This document shows, one piece after another, positions 1 to 11,214 of a stretch of 64,000 nt of DNA. Where the stretch lies: the NCBI GenBank assembly GCA_973895155.1, contig OZ316891.1, forward strand, positions 27,652,001 through 27,716,000. The letters run 5' to 3'. The DNA comes from Marsupella aquatica. Its lineage: Eukaryota; Marchantiophyta. Under the pieces are notes generated by a model. It ran no database searches and was not told the origin of the DNA. It saw only the letters and a list, made by a program, of their open reading frames with translations. The position numbers and the translations under genes were made by a program. Position 1 is the first letter of the stretch; each line of letters begins with the position of its first letter.

Positions 1-1247
1 GTGTCAATTCTTGATGAAATTGGAAATATGCTCAGTGGAAAACAAATTCCAAGCCACTTCTATCTCAAAGAACAGCCTAGTAGCAAGGAATAATTTTTGT
101 TGGTCAAAAGATTTTTGGAAGTGGGAAGACTGTCGGCTAGTGAGGGTGTCACGGGTGTCACTGGGCATGGAGGTTATTAATGGGGTTCTTCAGGAACTCA
201 GTGCATCCAAGCATCTATTTCCAAACCTGCAGTAGACTTTCAGACCAAGAGCATTGTGTAATCCTGTCCGAGTCCACAGGTTTTGACAAAGATCCTATCT
301 CAGCCTATGACTCAAGAAATAAGAAAAGGGCAGCCGAGTGTGAAGCATAGCATAGAGACAAGACATCCTCCCTGCCCCACCATTCAGAGTTTGTCTATTT
401 GAGATCTATATTATAGCATGTTCATCATCCTGGAACATGCTTCTTCTTTTTTTGTCTTGTAGTGATATGTGTAAGAGATATAATTTTTTTACAATAAAAT
501 ATAATAGTAGAAATATAAGATATGTCAAGAAAATAATATCTTTTTACAATGAGTGGGATACAAGCCTAGAAGTAGGGCACAAGGAAAGAAATACACATTA
601 TGATCAGGAAAAGTACAAGTTTTATGGAATAAAGATATTAAATAGCTGTGCACATAAGGTACACATACTCACTTGCACTTGCAGGACGTAATGACAATTA
701 ATTCAATCAAAACCACAAGTTTAAGAAACCCAATCATAGAGGGAACTTAAGACACTAGTTGTTCACACTTCTCATGAGAAGAAATCTCTCAACTTGTAGG
801 AGTTTAAAATTAGTGGTAAAGTATGTGCTTAGGATAGTAAAGATTAAAAAGTGAAGAGGGGTGTAAAATTGAACTCAAAATACTCTAGGACAGCAAAAAA
901 ATTAAGTGGGGTCCCAAAATTCATTCCTAATCTATATCACACAAACTATACACCTAGAGAAGGCACATTCAAAGATAGTATTTGACTGAAAATACTAAGA
1001 AGACAAAATCAGAGAGGTGTATTCACCATATAGCAGCATCAAAATTCAGAGTTGTCTATTTGAGATCTATATGTACTATCATTCACAATCAAAATCTATT
1101 CATGACCAGCTTTGTAGAGTGAAGCCATAGATGACAATGTTTTTGGTAACTTTGATATTTAGATAATGCTTATTGAGTAGGGATGGGCATAGGGAATCAG
1201 GATAATGGGAGCTCTTCCTGTGCATCATGGGTAATGTGGCTCCTGTA
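1..1247. other. Gene-free, AT-rich interval
   Basis: No convincing gene was found; the open frames are short and lack family motifs. A direct repeat of about 29 bp (core GTCTATTTGAGATCTATAT) occurs at 382-411 and 1044-1072. The stretch 1130-1200 resembles 38355-38425 (shared TTTGATATTTAGAT followed by a GATGGGCAT/GATGAGCAT block), so part of this is probably a dispersed repeat. Confidence 0.5.
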
Positions 1248-2700
1248 TTTTTTTTTGGTTTTTTTTGGTTTTTTTGGGTGGAACTCGGCAATTTATTAAA
1301 ATGACCACCATGGCGAAGACCAGCGGGGCACAAAACAATACAAGCCAAGGGACATGAAACACCACAACCAACGCCAAAATGCCAACACCGCAACAGACCT
1401 CAAAGCCAACAACAGACAGCAGGGCCAAGAGGGAGTAAAAACCAGAAACAAAACCACACAAAAGAAAGGCAAAGTACTAATTGCCCAATGGTAAGGGTGA
1501 CACTAACATAGTCAAAAAGGAGGTACTAGCAACAACCCAACAATCAATTCAATTGCTACTAGAAGCCCTAGCAATCAAAGCAGTGATTTCAATTAGAGTG
1601 TGATGTAGGCTTTGTGCACACTGCTAGTCTGTTGAAGAGTAGTTTGAATGTGAACAACAGCTCCTTGTATAATGAGGTGCAACAGAAGCCTTGTAAGGCT
1701 AGCATGAAATGTGCGTTGCCACCGTTCAGTCCAGATGCTACTAATCATCGCATGGATTAGAAGGAGGAAGCTAGGATTGCACTTCTGGGACCTAATAGCA
1801 ATGTCAACCTTGCCAAAGAAGGAGCAGCCACCAGCCTTATTCAAACTGGTGCCAACAGCAAGTAGTTCTAGTTGATTCCAATGAGGTCTCAATCGTGGGC
1901 AGTCGTAGAACATGTGTTCAATTATAGTTTCTATGTGCCCTTTGCACGTTGTGCAATGGCCATCACTCATGGACCACTTCAATGCATGCAAATTTGAGAA
2001 AAACCCCACTTGGAGCACCTTCCAAAAAACAAGCTTAACACTAGGAGAGGTTTAACCTTTCCAGAGATGCGTCCTTCGGCTCCTCCAAATTTCCTCTGAG
2101 TCAAGAGAGAACCACCTACGGTTGAGTTGCGCCGTGGGTGTAGGTTGCTGCTGCGCCATCGCAGCCCACATCTTGGTAGGAAGATTCCACCCATTCTTCT
2201 CACCTTTGGGCCATTTCCAGACCCACCCCTCAAAAGTGAGGAGCCTCTCCTCCGTTGGCCCATTGGAGGTGTTTAACAAACCAAGGAGTTGTGGAAGAAG
2301 TTGCAAAGCACTATGGCGGGTCACTTGAAGCGGTCAGTGGATCTATTCCAAACTTTTCTAGCCATAAGCTGGTGCGGCAAGGTCCTTCACAATGAAGACC
2401 TTGCTCTTAGTCAAAAAGCTCTTAGTTACCTTCCTGCATCTTGTGGTCTGTGAGGGTTAGGTGCTTCCCCACAAGAAGAACAAGTTGGTCAATGGAAAGG
2501 TAGGTTGGAATTTTTCAGGCAGCAATGACAAAGTGGATATTACACTTTGATGAGTCCCAACCCTTAAGCATATGGGTGAGGGTAGGCACGGATGCAACCT
2601 GAAGGCCAGGGGAGAGGAGGAGGAGATCTATCCTTTTTTTTTCCATTCTCATTCTAGTTTTGTCTTTATTTTGAATCAATGCCACTTTTGTCAATCTCAT
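1248..2700 (-). pseudogene. 5'-truncated LINE fragment, 3' part of ORF2 with zf-RVT-like end
   Basis: This is the decayed 3' portion of a non-LTR retrotransposon read on the minus strand. Translated pieces in three frames carry typical late-ORF2 features: a TLTDHKMQEG-like stretch near 2460, a KSFLTKSKVFIVKDLAAP-like stretch near 2400, a tryptophan-rich linker (about 2050-2324), then the zinc-binding zf-RVT region with FWKVLQVGF and CTTCKGHIETIIEHMFYDC (about 1900-2030). Frame changes near 2040-2055 and several stops show it is dead. The 3' untranslated part (about 1590 down to 1257) ends in an A tract, seen as T-rich DNA at 1248-1280 on the plus strand. No endonuclease or polymerase domain remains. 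It does not look like a close copy of the larger LINE beside it. Confidence 0.75.
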
Positions 2701-3377
2701 TTAAAATTTTGGCCTTATTCAATATATTGTTAATTTGTCTCTCATTGGGAGAATGTTAGAGTATTCACTCTAGACCTAGGCCCTTAGGCTTCAATTAGCG
2801 CTTTTATGGTAAATAGCGCTTTTATGGTAAGATGTGAGTCATGGAGAGAAAATTGTAGGGTACTTAAAATGCACAATCCAGGAATATTCATAGGATTTTT
2901 CTGGAAAACATAGTTTTATCAGTGTTTACCTTGATTTCAAAGTAACTACTGAATGTACGACACCGCTGTTCATAACCTCATCGTCCGTACGGTAGAATAA
3001 GAAAATCGGCCCCCCTGGCCCCTGCCCTACCCGGCGGCCGGCGCACTGTAGCTGCCTGAATTCTGGGACCGGTACATTACCGGACCTTTACTAACAAGGG
3101 CCCAGAAAAACGAGAGAAAGACGAATCGGTACAGTGCTGGGGGTCCATTCCCGATAATTACTTGAAGGCTTCCCTGCCCCACCCTGCCCTGCCCGTCTTG
3201 CCCCATGGTGCCCAACCAGCATACAATTGTAGTTGGAAGGTTTCTCGACATGACCGTTCCCTGCCCTGCCCTGCCCTGCCCTACCCTACCCTGCCCTACC
3301 CTACCCTGCCCCTGCCCTGTCCCTGCCCTGCCCCTGCCCCTGCCCGTCAGGTCCTGCCCGCCAGCCCATTGCGAGTA
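2701..3377. other. Intergenic DNA between two LINE remnants
   Basis: No gene was seen. It contains a short tandem duplication (AGCGCTTTTATGGTAA, 2798-2830) and a GC-rich stretch at 2995-3110 with CCGTACGG and ACCGGTACATTACCGG motifs, followed by the CCTGC array listed separately. Confidence 0.5.
3258..3350. repeat. CCTGC/CCCTG simple-sequence array
   Basis: Degenerate tandem CCCTG/CCCTA pentamers and hexamers, C-rich on the plus strand. Reading frames through it give only Pro/Leu/Cys low-complexity peptide and should not be called genes. It lies immediately beyond the 3' tail of the LINE that follows. Confidence 0.85.
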
Positions 3378-3780
3378 TTTTTTTTTCTTTTTCTTGAAAG
3401 GAGTACTTTACTTATATGAAAAGTAAAACCCAATAAAAAACCGGGAGTCACCAGCCAGACCAACAAAGGTCAAGGGCCAAAAACCACAAAGAGACCAAAC
3501 GCATTTAGTCAAAAGGGAATAGGGGAAAAAAACAGTAACTACAGGTGCCAGAAGACAACACGTCTCACACCAAAAAGGAAAGCAGCTAAGCAACTACAGC
3601 AAGAGAGAGGGCCCACTCTGACCAGAAAACAGGAAGAGATCATGGAGATCTGAACATCTGTCAGCTAGCAAATAATCTACGGAAAGATTAAACACTTGCA
3701 CCAAACCAGGGGACTACCACTACTATCCAAGATTCACTAAAAAAAAGTAAATGTGAATCAAGGATTCCCCATAAAACTGA

Positions 3781-6183
3781 TCAAGGAGGATCAAAGGCCC
3801 AGAGAGGGTGAAGTTCCACCAGAAAAATTCCATCAGTAAGAGAGAAGAGACCTCCATTGCGGCCATAATCACGGACCATTTTTCCAACCAGGTCCAGCCA
3901 ACTGTCACTTCCCAGCTCTACCGGAATAGAGGACCGATTCTTCCAAGCAAGCTTTAGACAGAGACGAATCTCTAACCAAATCTTAGTCTTGATTCCAATG
4001 TCTGAAATACGGACCTGTTCCTTCTCCAGAGAGCACCGAGCCTTCCAAATATGCCAATTGACAATACCTCTCACTGTATGCCATAACTTCAACGGAATCC
4101 TGTCCCGACTGATAAATGGAGCCCCGAAAAGTGCATGAACAGCCTCACACTACAAAGGCAAACTACCGATCCTTAAGGCACGTTGCATTACAAGAACACA
4201 CCAAGCCCAGATTCGCTGAGAGTCTGGACACTCCCACTGACAATGCAAAGAGTCCTCATGTGCAGATAATTCACACCGAATGCACCACCACAGTACATCA
4301 TTTCGAACAAATGGTATAATAGAGCCATCATCACGACGTCGGACAGTTCTTCTACCAATGTAATGACGTGTAGCATTCAGCCTATGCGTTAATTGCCAAA
4401 GGAAGTGATTAATTTTTTCTTCTCTGTATGGTTTCCAAACGTTTCCCCAAATAATGCGATCCTGGGGAACAGAATGGACCTCCGATCTCCATTTGCTAAT
4501 CCCAGCCACCTGCCCTGGGCAACTTTTCCACAGTAACTTACGAAAACCAGCCGTCGATACGTCAAAGAAATCCTTTCCATCTGCCCATTGAAATTTTTTT
4601 GTCACTCCCAAATCAGAATCACAAGAACCCTTCAGCCCAAGTCCGACTTTATGTGAAAGCCAATCCTTATTCTTTCCAACCACCATGCGATGTAACCGAT
4701 TTCCAGCTACAGTCACTAGCTCAATCATATGAAGTACACCATTTTTGATAACATATGTATGACGAGGAATCTGAGATAACTCTGCGAGTGTCCAACAGTC
4801 CTTCAAATCACGATTAGGAATCAGAAACTCCCATACCAAATTTCCTTCAGAAATCGGCATAGAGGAAATAAAAACTGGTTTGACAACCTCCGGATCGTCA
4901 ATAGTAGTCAAAGGATCAATCGAATTAGCCATGATAGCCTCAAACGCTCTTTTGCTTCGAGGATGCGCACCTTTAACAACCAGCTCCTCCCATGATATCG
5001 GAACACCCGTAGTGGAATAAAGATTATTCCAACAAAGTAATCCAAGTGATCGTAGCATACATTGTTGATTGGTCTTACATCCCACCAAACATGAGTTCAG
5101 ATGTACAACCGAAGGCGACCAGATCGATTGCTTCATAATATAGTGTAAGTTGGCTGGAGTTGAATTCACCAAGTGAACCTTCAACTTATTCCAAGATCGA
5201 CAAATAAGCTTCCATAGATTAGAACCAGTAGAGGGGAGAGTTCGACAACGATTGAACACCCATGAATAATCCAACATCCCCCATTTATGATCTGACAGCA
5301 ATCGTATCCTCGCTCTCAACAATCGCTGTAAAGGATGGCTCCCTTCTGATAGAGCAAACAGGATAAAACGCGCTGCCAGAGCAATCACCTGATCCTCAAA
5401 TGAAATAAGGCCTACTCCACCGACCTTCTTAGAGCAAGAAAGTAAATTGAAGTTTACCCTATGATGAGCAGAAGTAGCCTGACCAGCCCATAAGAAATCA
5501 ATCAACACCATTTTGATTTCGTGAAGCTCCTTTTCATTTCCGCACCACAAAGTCAGACTAAACCACAGAGATCCCATCATTATATGGTTAATAGCTAGTA
5601 ACCGCGCCATAAAGGAATGAGGCCTTTTCTTCAAATGAATAAGCTTTTTATTCAAAACATCCTTCATGTAATTCAGCGTAAGCCCCTGATCGATCCCGTC
5701 TGTACCAAAGAAGAATCCAAGCATTTTTGAGTAAGATCCGGGAACTTCCCAGACCCACCCAAGATCATTAAGCTCAATCGGTAGAGGATCCTTACTCAAA
5801 AGAATAGCCTGAGCAGAATTCCAGTTGCATGCCAGCCCCGAAGCAGTAGCGAACATGGTGAAGATGGCTTGACAATGGTCTAAATTTTTTCTGTCCCCTT
5901 TCAAAACGACTGTAGTGTTATCAGCGTAAAACTGCTGCGCCAGATGAATGCCCTCTGAATCAAACCGAACTCCTTCTAGCTTGCCGGATGATAGCTGGTC
6001 ATTCAAGAGACAATCTAATCCTTGCATCGCAATAAGAAAAAACAATGGCGAGATTGGACAACCTTGTCTGACAGAACGAGAGATGCAAAATGACTTTGTA
6101 ACCCTCCCATTGATCAAAATGGCCGAGGAGGCATTGGTAGTAATCGCTCGGAAAAAATCCACAAACGTATCTCCAAATCCCAT
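3781..6183 (-). pseudogene. LINE ORF2, second half of reverse transcriptase, connector and zf-RVT
   Basis: This continues the polymerase after the frameshift: GCPISPLFFLIAMQGL, then the catalytic box, which reads FYADNTTVVLKG. The second aspartate of the usual YADD is Asn (AAC codon, 5917-5919), so the polymerase would be dead even without the frameshift. Then come the connector, with a DQVIALAARFILFAL-like block typical of plant LINEs, and the zf-RVT region (WGNVWKPYREEKINHFLW, later CIRC and the HCQWEC pair). An in-frame TAG at 4150-4152 interrupts it; the same frame then continues without a break to 3781. Length and domain order match plant L1-like ORF2. Confidence 0.88.
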
Positions 6184-7742
6184 CTCTCAATCATTTTACC
6201 AATGAAAACCCATTCCACACTGTCAAAAGCCTTGATTACATCAAGCTTCATACACACAAACGGATCCACAGATTTCATAGCTTGATGTACCATCTCGTGT
6301 GTAAGAAGCAGTGTATGATGGATCGAGCGCCCAGGTAAATAAGCATATTGTTGCTCAGAGATCACTTTCATTAAAACAGTAACCAGACGTAGCTGAAAGG
6401 ATTTAGTCATCACCTTATAACTAACCGTCAAGAGTGAGATAGGCCTTTTATTCTCAATCTTAAGCTCATCGCCTTTCTTCTTAAGTAACACAATGATACC
6501 TTTCAGAAAATTTGGACGAAAACTTCCTTTCTCAATCCCAAATTTAAGAGCCTTCAGCAACGGAGGACCTATCTGATCCCAGAAAGCCAGAAAGAATTCA
6601 GCCGGAATACCGTCATGACCAGGGGCTTTATGTTGTCCCAAAGCTTTCGTTGCTGCATGAATTTCAGATAGTGTTAAATCTGCCTTCAACAAAAGCTTAT
6701 CCTCTTGGGAAATTGACTGCTGTACCTTATCCAGGACAAGATTTAACTCAACCTCCGAAGGACTGTATTTGGAGGAGAGAAGATCAGAATAGAATTTGGT
6801 GGCAATATTAGCCAGTGCCTCCCAATCGTGATGAACCGATCCATTCTCATCATACAGGCCCTTCACCTCCAAATCAACCGACCGAGATTTGAATGAGTCA
6901 AATTGTAAACTAGAGCAAGTATCTCCATGCTGAATCCAATTCATCCGCATAGCATCCTGAATCCATTGTAGTTTACTTGCCTCAAAAAGTTTCAACTGCT
7001 TAGTACTATCCATCAAATTGATCTGAAGATCAATATCCTGGGGATTTAGCTCTAAAGCAATTTGAGCCATTGTCAGTTTCTCTCTCAGAGATTTAAGAGT
7101 GATTTGTCTGAGCATTGCTTGTTTTTTTCCCCAGGCACGATCCATGTTCGTCGCCTTTTTAAGACAGATCTCAAGAAGTTTATCAGGAGGCACTTCTTTA
7201 AGGCTAAGCCTGGTAACATCAGCAATCAACAAATCAATCATCTGTGGACGGAAGCCAACCTCCTTAAAATGAGCGACATTCATCTTGAATCGCGAAGGAA
7301 AGGAGACCTTATTTCCAGTCGTACAGCTAATCAGAATAGGATGATGGTCAGAGAGATATTGAGCGGGAATAATATGGGAGATAGTAGAGAACATGAGATT
7401 AGATCCAACCACAGGCGCATAGCACCGATCTAGGCGACGGTATACTCTTTCTGAAGATAACAAATCTCCCACCAATCTTCTGTTAGACCAAGTATAACGT
7501 AATTGCCCGGGGAATCTTTTAAAAGTATCTACCCATTTCATCTTTCTTTTAAGATGCTCCCAAGCTCTTTTTTCTCCGCCAATAATCGTGTGTGGTCGAC
7601 CTCCAGCTTGATCAGAGATATCATCCACCATGTTAAAATCACCCAGAAGAATCCATCCCCGATCATTCGGGATAACTTGAAAAAGTTCTCCCCAAAGTAA
7701 GGTACGTTCACGAGCCCCCTCCGGCCCAGTAGGAGCGTACAC
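6114..7742 (-). pseudogene. LINE ORF2, endonuclease C-terminus and first half of reverse transcriptase
   Basis: This piece enters the APE-like endonuclease part way: a VYAPTGPEG strand, GDFNMVDD (catalytic region) and SDHHPI (the conserved C-terminal SDH motif). After a linker comes the start of the RT domain with KAPGHDGIPAEF, KRPISLLTVSYK and KLDVIKAFDSVEW, the block holding the first catalytic aspartate. In-frame coding continues upstream of the first ATG to about 7805, so that ATG is internal and not a real start. The correct frame is lost near 6184, where the protein runs off into an unrelated tail; the true continuation is in the neighbouring frame from 6183. Confidence 0.88.
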
Positions 7743-7806
7743 ATTAATAACTCCAAACTCACAAAGTTTAGGATGTCTGAAACAACACCAAACCCCTCTT
7801 CCACTA

Positions 7807-7906
7807 GGTAGATATCACTTGTGGTATAGATCTTGTGGTAGATATCACTTGTGGTAGATATCACTTGTGGTATAGATCTTGTGGTAGATATCACTTGTGG
7901 TATAGA
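7807..7906. repeat. Minisatellite of TAGATATCACTTGTGG / TAGATCTTGTGG units
   Basis: Two related 12-17-bp units alternate for about 100 bp. The array begins exactly where recognisable LINE coding similarity ends, so it may mark the LINE insertion junction or have expanded from it. Confidence 0.85.
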
Positions 7907-8317
7907 TCTTTTCCCTTTTTTCTTTTTTTAGGTCTTGTGTGTTTACATTTGCACACTTCTTTCCGGTTTGGGGTTTGGCGGCTTTGGAACTCTTTTGCTT
8001 TTTCTTCATTGTATTTGATTTGGCCCTTTTTGAATAAACTTAGAGTACATATGTGTTTGAGTATATCCTGGTCCCACTTATAAATTTAGGTAGGACACTA
8101 GAGCTTGGCCACTAGGTCTTCACACTATTGCAGTGGAGTATTTTTTAATTCTTTTTCTAGGTTTTGGGTTTTGCATTTGATGTTTTGAGTTTAGTGTTTA
8201 GTGGATGTCTTTTGCTTTTATTCCATTGTACTTGTTTTGTACTTTATTTTGGTAAGTTGGTATTTTCCACTTTTTCTGTTGTATCTAAACAGTTACTAAA
8301 CCTTTTTGTTTGTTCCC
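7907..8317 (+). other. Gene-free, T-rich interval resembling LINE 3' tails
   Basis: Two consecutive stretches (about 7970-8045 and 8150-8280) have the T/G-rich composition of plant LINE 3' untranslated regions in plus orientation, for example CTTTTGCTTTTTCTTCATTG and a later TTTTGCTTTTATTCCATTG. I see no coding region. The LINE origin is a guess from composition. Confidence 0.3.
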
Positions 8318-9520
8318 AAAAATGCAACGTGGATACCTTTTAAGCCGCCCTCTATAAAGACCCTTTAAATATATTTTTGTTTGTGTTTGTGTTTGATGCC
8401 TAAAATGCAACGTGGATAAGTTTTGCGGATATCTAAGCTGCCATCTATATAGACCCTTTCAAAACATTTGTGCTTCTATTTGATGCCAAACACCAGTATG
8501 GAGCTTTCAAAAACAGTTTAGGATGCCAAAATTGAAAGGTGGATACTATTTGTGGATAAATATGCTGCCCTCTATATGGACCCTTTAGAAATTGTATTTG
8601 ATGCCCAAAATGCAACGTGGGTACCTTTTGCAGATAAATAATCTGCCTTCTATATAGACCCTGCCCAAACAATAATTGGGCCCTTTAAAAACAGTTTCGG
8701 ATGCCTTTGTGAGGTTGGTTGCCCTCTATAGGGAGCCTCTAACAATAGTTTTATGTGATTGATTCCCAAAAATTCAACGTGGATAACTTTTGCAGATAAA
8801 TATGCTGCCCTCTATATGGACCCTTTAAAAATCGTGTTTGATGTCCAAATGAAACGTGGATACCTTTCGCAGATAAATAAACTGCCCTCTATATAGTCTA
8901 TATAGACCCTGCCAAAAACAAAGGGACCCTTTACAGATTGTGTTTGATGCCCAAAATGCAACTTGTATACCTATAGTCCTGTATAGATAAGGTGTTTATG
9001 ATACTCTATGAACCCCAGACTCATATTTGAAGTGAAGGTCTTCTTCGGTGAAGGAAATGCCTTAGTTGGAAGAAGCCTGGAAGCCGAGAGTATTCAGTTA
9101 TGTTTGTAAGGAATTTCCCCAAGCACACACAACAAAGGTTTTGGAGATATTAGGTTATCTCTTAATTGGTTTTTCATGCAGAACCATAGAAGGAACTCAA
9201 TCACTATTAATTGGTACCTTTATTTATGTATAAAATAAATCAAGTATAGACCCTGCCAAAAAATTGATACCATCTATCTCTAAAAAATATAATAATAATA
9301 ATAATAATAAACAGACCCTGCCAAAACAAAATTTGGGCTGCCCAGAGAGCATGACCGATAGGTTTTGGGTTAACTATTGTGATTGATTTCTCTTTTTGTG
9401 AGGTTTCACAGATTTTCACTTTAAAAAAATAAATTAAAAATCCAATTTCGGATGCCGAGAATGAAACGTGGATAGCGTGTGCGGATACTCAAGTCTCCCT
9501 CTATATGGGCCCTTTAAAAC
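8318..9520 (+). repeat. Array of about 75-bp modules pairing ACGTGG with CTCTATAT
   Basis: About ten decayed copies of one module occur: GATGCCCAAAATGCAACGTGG, about 35 bp later CTGCCCTCTATATAGACCC, then TTTAAAA. Clear copies start near 8318, 8395, 8520, 8598, 8697 (short), 8760, 8838 and 8945 (partial), with stray GACCCTGCC pieces near 9245 and 9312. The last full copy, at 9448-9520, lies just 47 bp before an ATG. ACGTGG is the core of the plant G-box/ABRE class and CTATATA resembles a TATA box, so each module looks like a minimal promoter. The functional reading is inference; the repetition itself is plain in the sequence. Confidence 0.75.
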
Positions 9521-9566
9521 GGTGCCTGAATTCGAGAAACCGGCACCCGCACCGGCACCGGCGGCG

Positions 9567-10214
9567 ATGACTTCTCTAAGGCTTAGCTTTTCCGACTTAA
9601 CCGTGGAAGCCAATCTTTTTTCGCAGTTGCGTCGAATGAAAGCCGAAGGAATGTTGTTGAATTGCTCGCTGCTGCAGCTTCGGGAGCTCAGGGCCCTCAC
9701 CGAGCAACAAGTGTGGGTGTCTGTGCTTTTCTATGTCCGTGAGCATTCCTCCTCGGCTTTCTGCTCTCGTTCTCGGGGAGCTTTCTGATGTCGTCGTAGA
9801 GCGCAGGAGCGTGGCGAAGGAATGGAGTGGAATGGAGGTCGGAGGAGTACGAGGAGGAATGGAGGGAGACGCGTAGACTTGAATGCCGTTCTTTCTCTCT
9901 CTCCGCTTGCGGCTGAGGCTTAGATATCTATCATTCTTTTGAAAGCTCGTCTGGTGGAAGAGGAGCGTCGAATTGGATATAGAAGGCTGGCGCTGTCTGT
10001 TTTGGAAGGGAGAGTATCAGCTGAGCTTTCTTTGCTTGTGTGCGCGCGGAGCGGAATTGCGTCCTCGAATTTTACGTCTCTTGTGAAGGAGGGGACAGGA
10101 CGGAATGGGAAGAAGAATAATACCATTACAGAACGGCTTCTGGCCAGGTCGCAGCTGATGCGTGAATTACGCCAAGGACGTCCCTCATCTTCCGTGCCGT
10201 GGGCGTGCAATTGA
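9567..10214 (+). CDS. Putative small two-exon coiled-coil protein
   Basis: I do not recognise this. The ATG at 9567 opens a 47-codon stretch (LRLSFSDLTVEANLFSQLRR onwards) rich in Leu, Arg and Glu with heptad-like spacing. A possible donor follows codon 47 (GTGTGG at 9708). A second stretch from about 9924 (after a pyrimidine-rich tract and TTAG) continues in phase with KARLVEEERRIGYRRLALS, again helical, and stays open to TGA at 10212-10214. The joined protein would be about 144 residues. It lies 47-66 bp downstream of the CTATATGG of the last promoter-like module. The second half (after about 10010) looks less protein-like, so the gene could end or splice differently, or this could be the non-coding leader of the protease gene downstream. 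Confidence 0.33.
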
Positions 10215-11214
10215 CTCTTCTGCACCCTTCGTAGTCGTTACGCCTTTTCCTGTCGGCTCTGGTTCCCGGTCGACCTTTCTTTCGTTCGTCCGTGTTCCAT
10301 ACTGATCCAATTCTTTCGTGTGCCGTCAATTGAGAAAGGCTGGTGGAGAATCGGGATGACGCCGGCAGTTTATCCTGCGGATGTCTACCCCAACGTACGC
10401 TGTTGAACGGAAAGGTGAGCTCCATAAATCACTTCCGAGTCGACGTGAGCAATTCATTGTGGATGAAGGCTCGCTCTCGGTGCGCAAGGGTAATGTTTTT
10501 TCCTGCGTTTCACCGGTGTGTAGTTTGTTTTCTTTCACCAGATTTTCTGGATTCTTTACAGGAAGTTCGGAGCTAATAAACTTGGTAATGATTCGTGTTG
10601 CAATGCTATTTTCAATCCCGCTCTCCGTGAATTGAACACTTCACTAGCCGTTCGGGGCTTCACAGTTGTCAGTTCCTTCATCTGAGTCTTCATACCTCGT
10701 CGTTTTTGCAACAATTGGAAGGGATAGTTGAGCTGCCTTGACACAACGAGCGCATCCCTGAGTTAGGTTTATCCTGTCTTGGTAAAGTGACGAATCTGAT
10801 TATTCGATTATCACTTTTCTCGTCTTAGTGGATAAAGCTGTAATTTCTTGATTGACATTCCCCCTTTTGAGTATTAATCCATGTCAATATGAAGGTCAGT
10901 GGTGGCCGGAACTAAACGGTAATGGTACTTAAAAAATAAATTCCATTGTGGCGCAGTTCTGGTGTTCGATATGTACCACGGTGTCTATCATAACATTCCC
11001 ATGGGGAGATGTTCCCGATGAACAAGGCTGCTGGAGTACATGATGGCATGCAATGCGTCCCGTGGAATGCCAACCTTGTACCTTCCTTATTGGTTCCAAC
11101 AGAAAGTGGATGGTTGGTATACTAGTCCACTCGGCAGAGCCAACAGAGGCTGGATGACAACTTCGGCAGACTCCTGACAGTGCCTGGTCCGAAGCTGTTG
11201 TTCTCTTCTGCAAA
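10215..11214 (+). other. Upstream region and possible leader of the protease gene
   Basis: No homologous coding block was found. Several good GT donor sites (for example AAAG|GTGAGC near 10415 and AAGG|GTAATG near 10490) suggest that non-coding leader exons of the downstream gene might lie here. There is no recognisable TATA box close to 11215. Confidence 0.35.

Larger units (their letters stand above)
3378..7806 (-). mobile_element. 5'-truncated LINE (non-LTR) retrotransposon
   Basis: A 4.4-kb LINE lies on the minus strand. In element order it holds the C-terminal part of an APE-type endonuclease, a reverse transcriptase, a long connector and thumb, a zf-RVT zinc-binding region and a 3' untranslated region ending in an A tract (plus-strand T run at 3378-3386). 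ORF1 and the N-terminal half of the endonuclease are missing, the usual outcome of incomplete target-primed reverse transcription. The 5' end abuts a minisatellite at 7807. No target-site duplication was recognised. The element is inactive: one frameshift near 6184, one in-frame TAG at 4150-4152 and a mutated catalytic box. The same family supplies the fragment at 61.08-61.92 kb. Confidence 0.9.

Noticed and set aside
3162-3426. Overlapping Pro/Leu/Cys-rich frames
   Set aside because: They are translations of the CCCTG array and run into the LINE tail.
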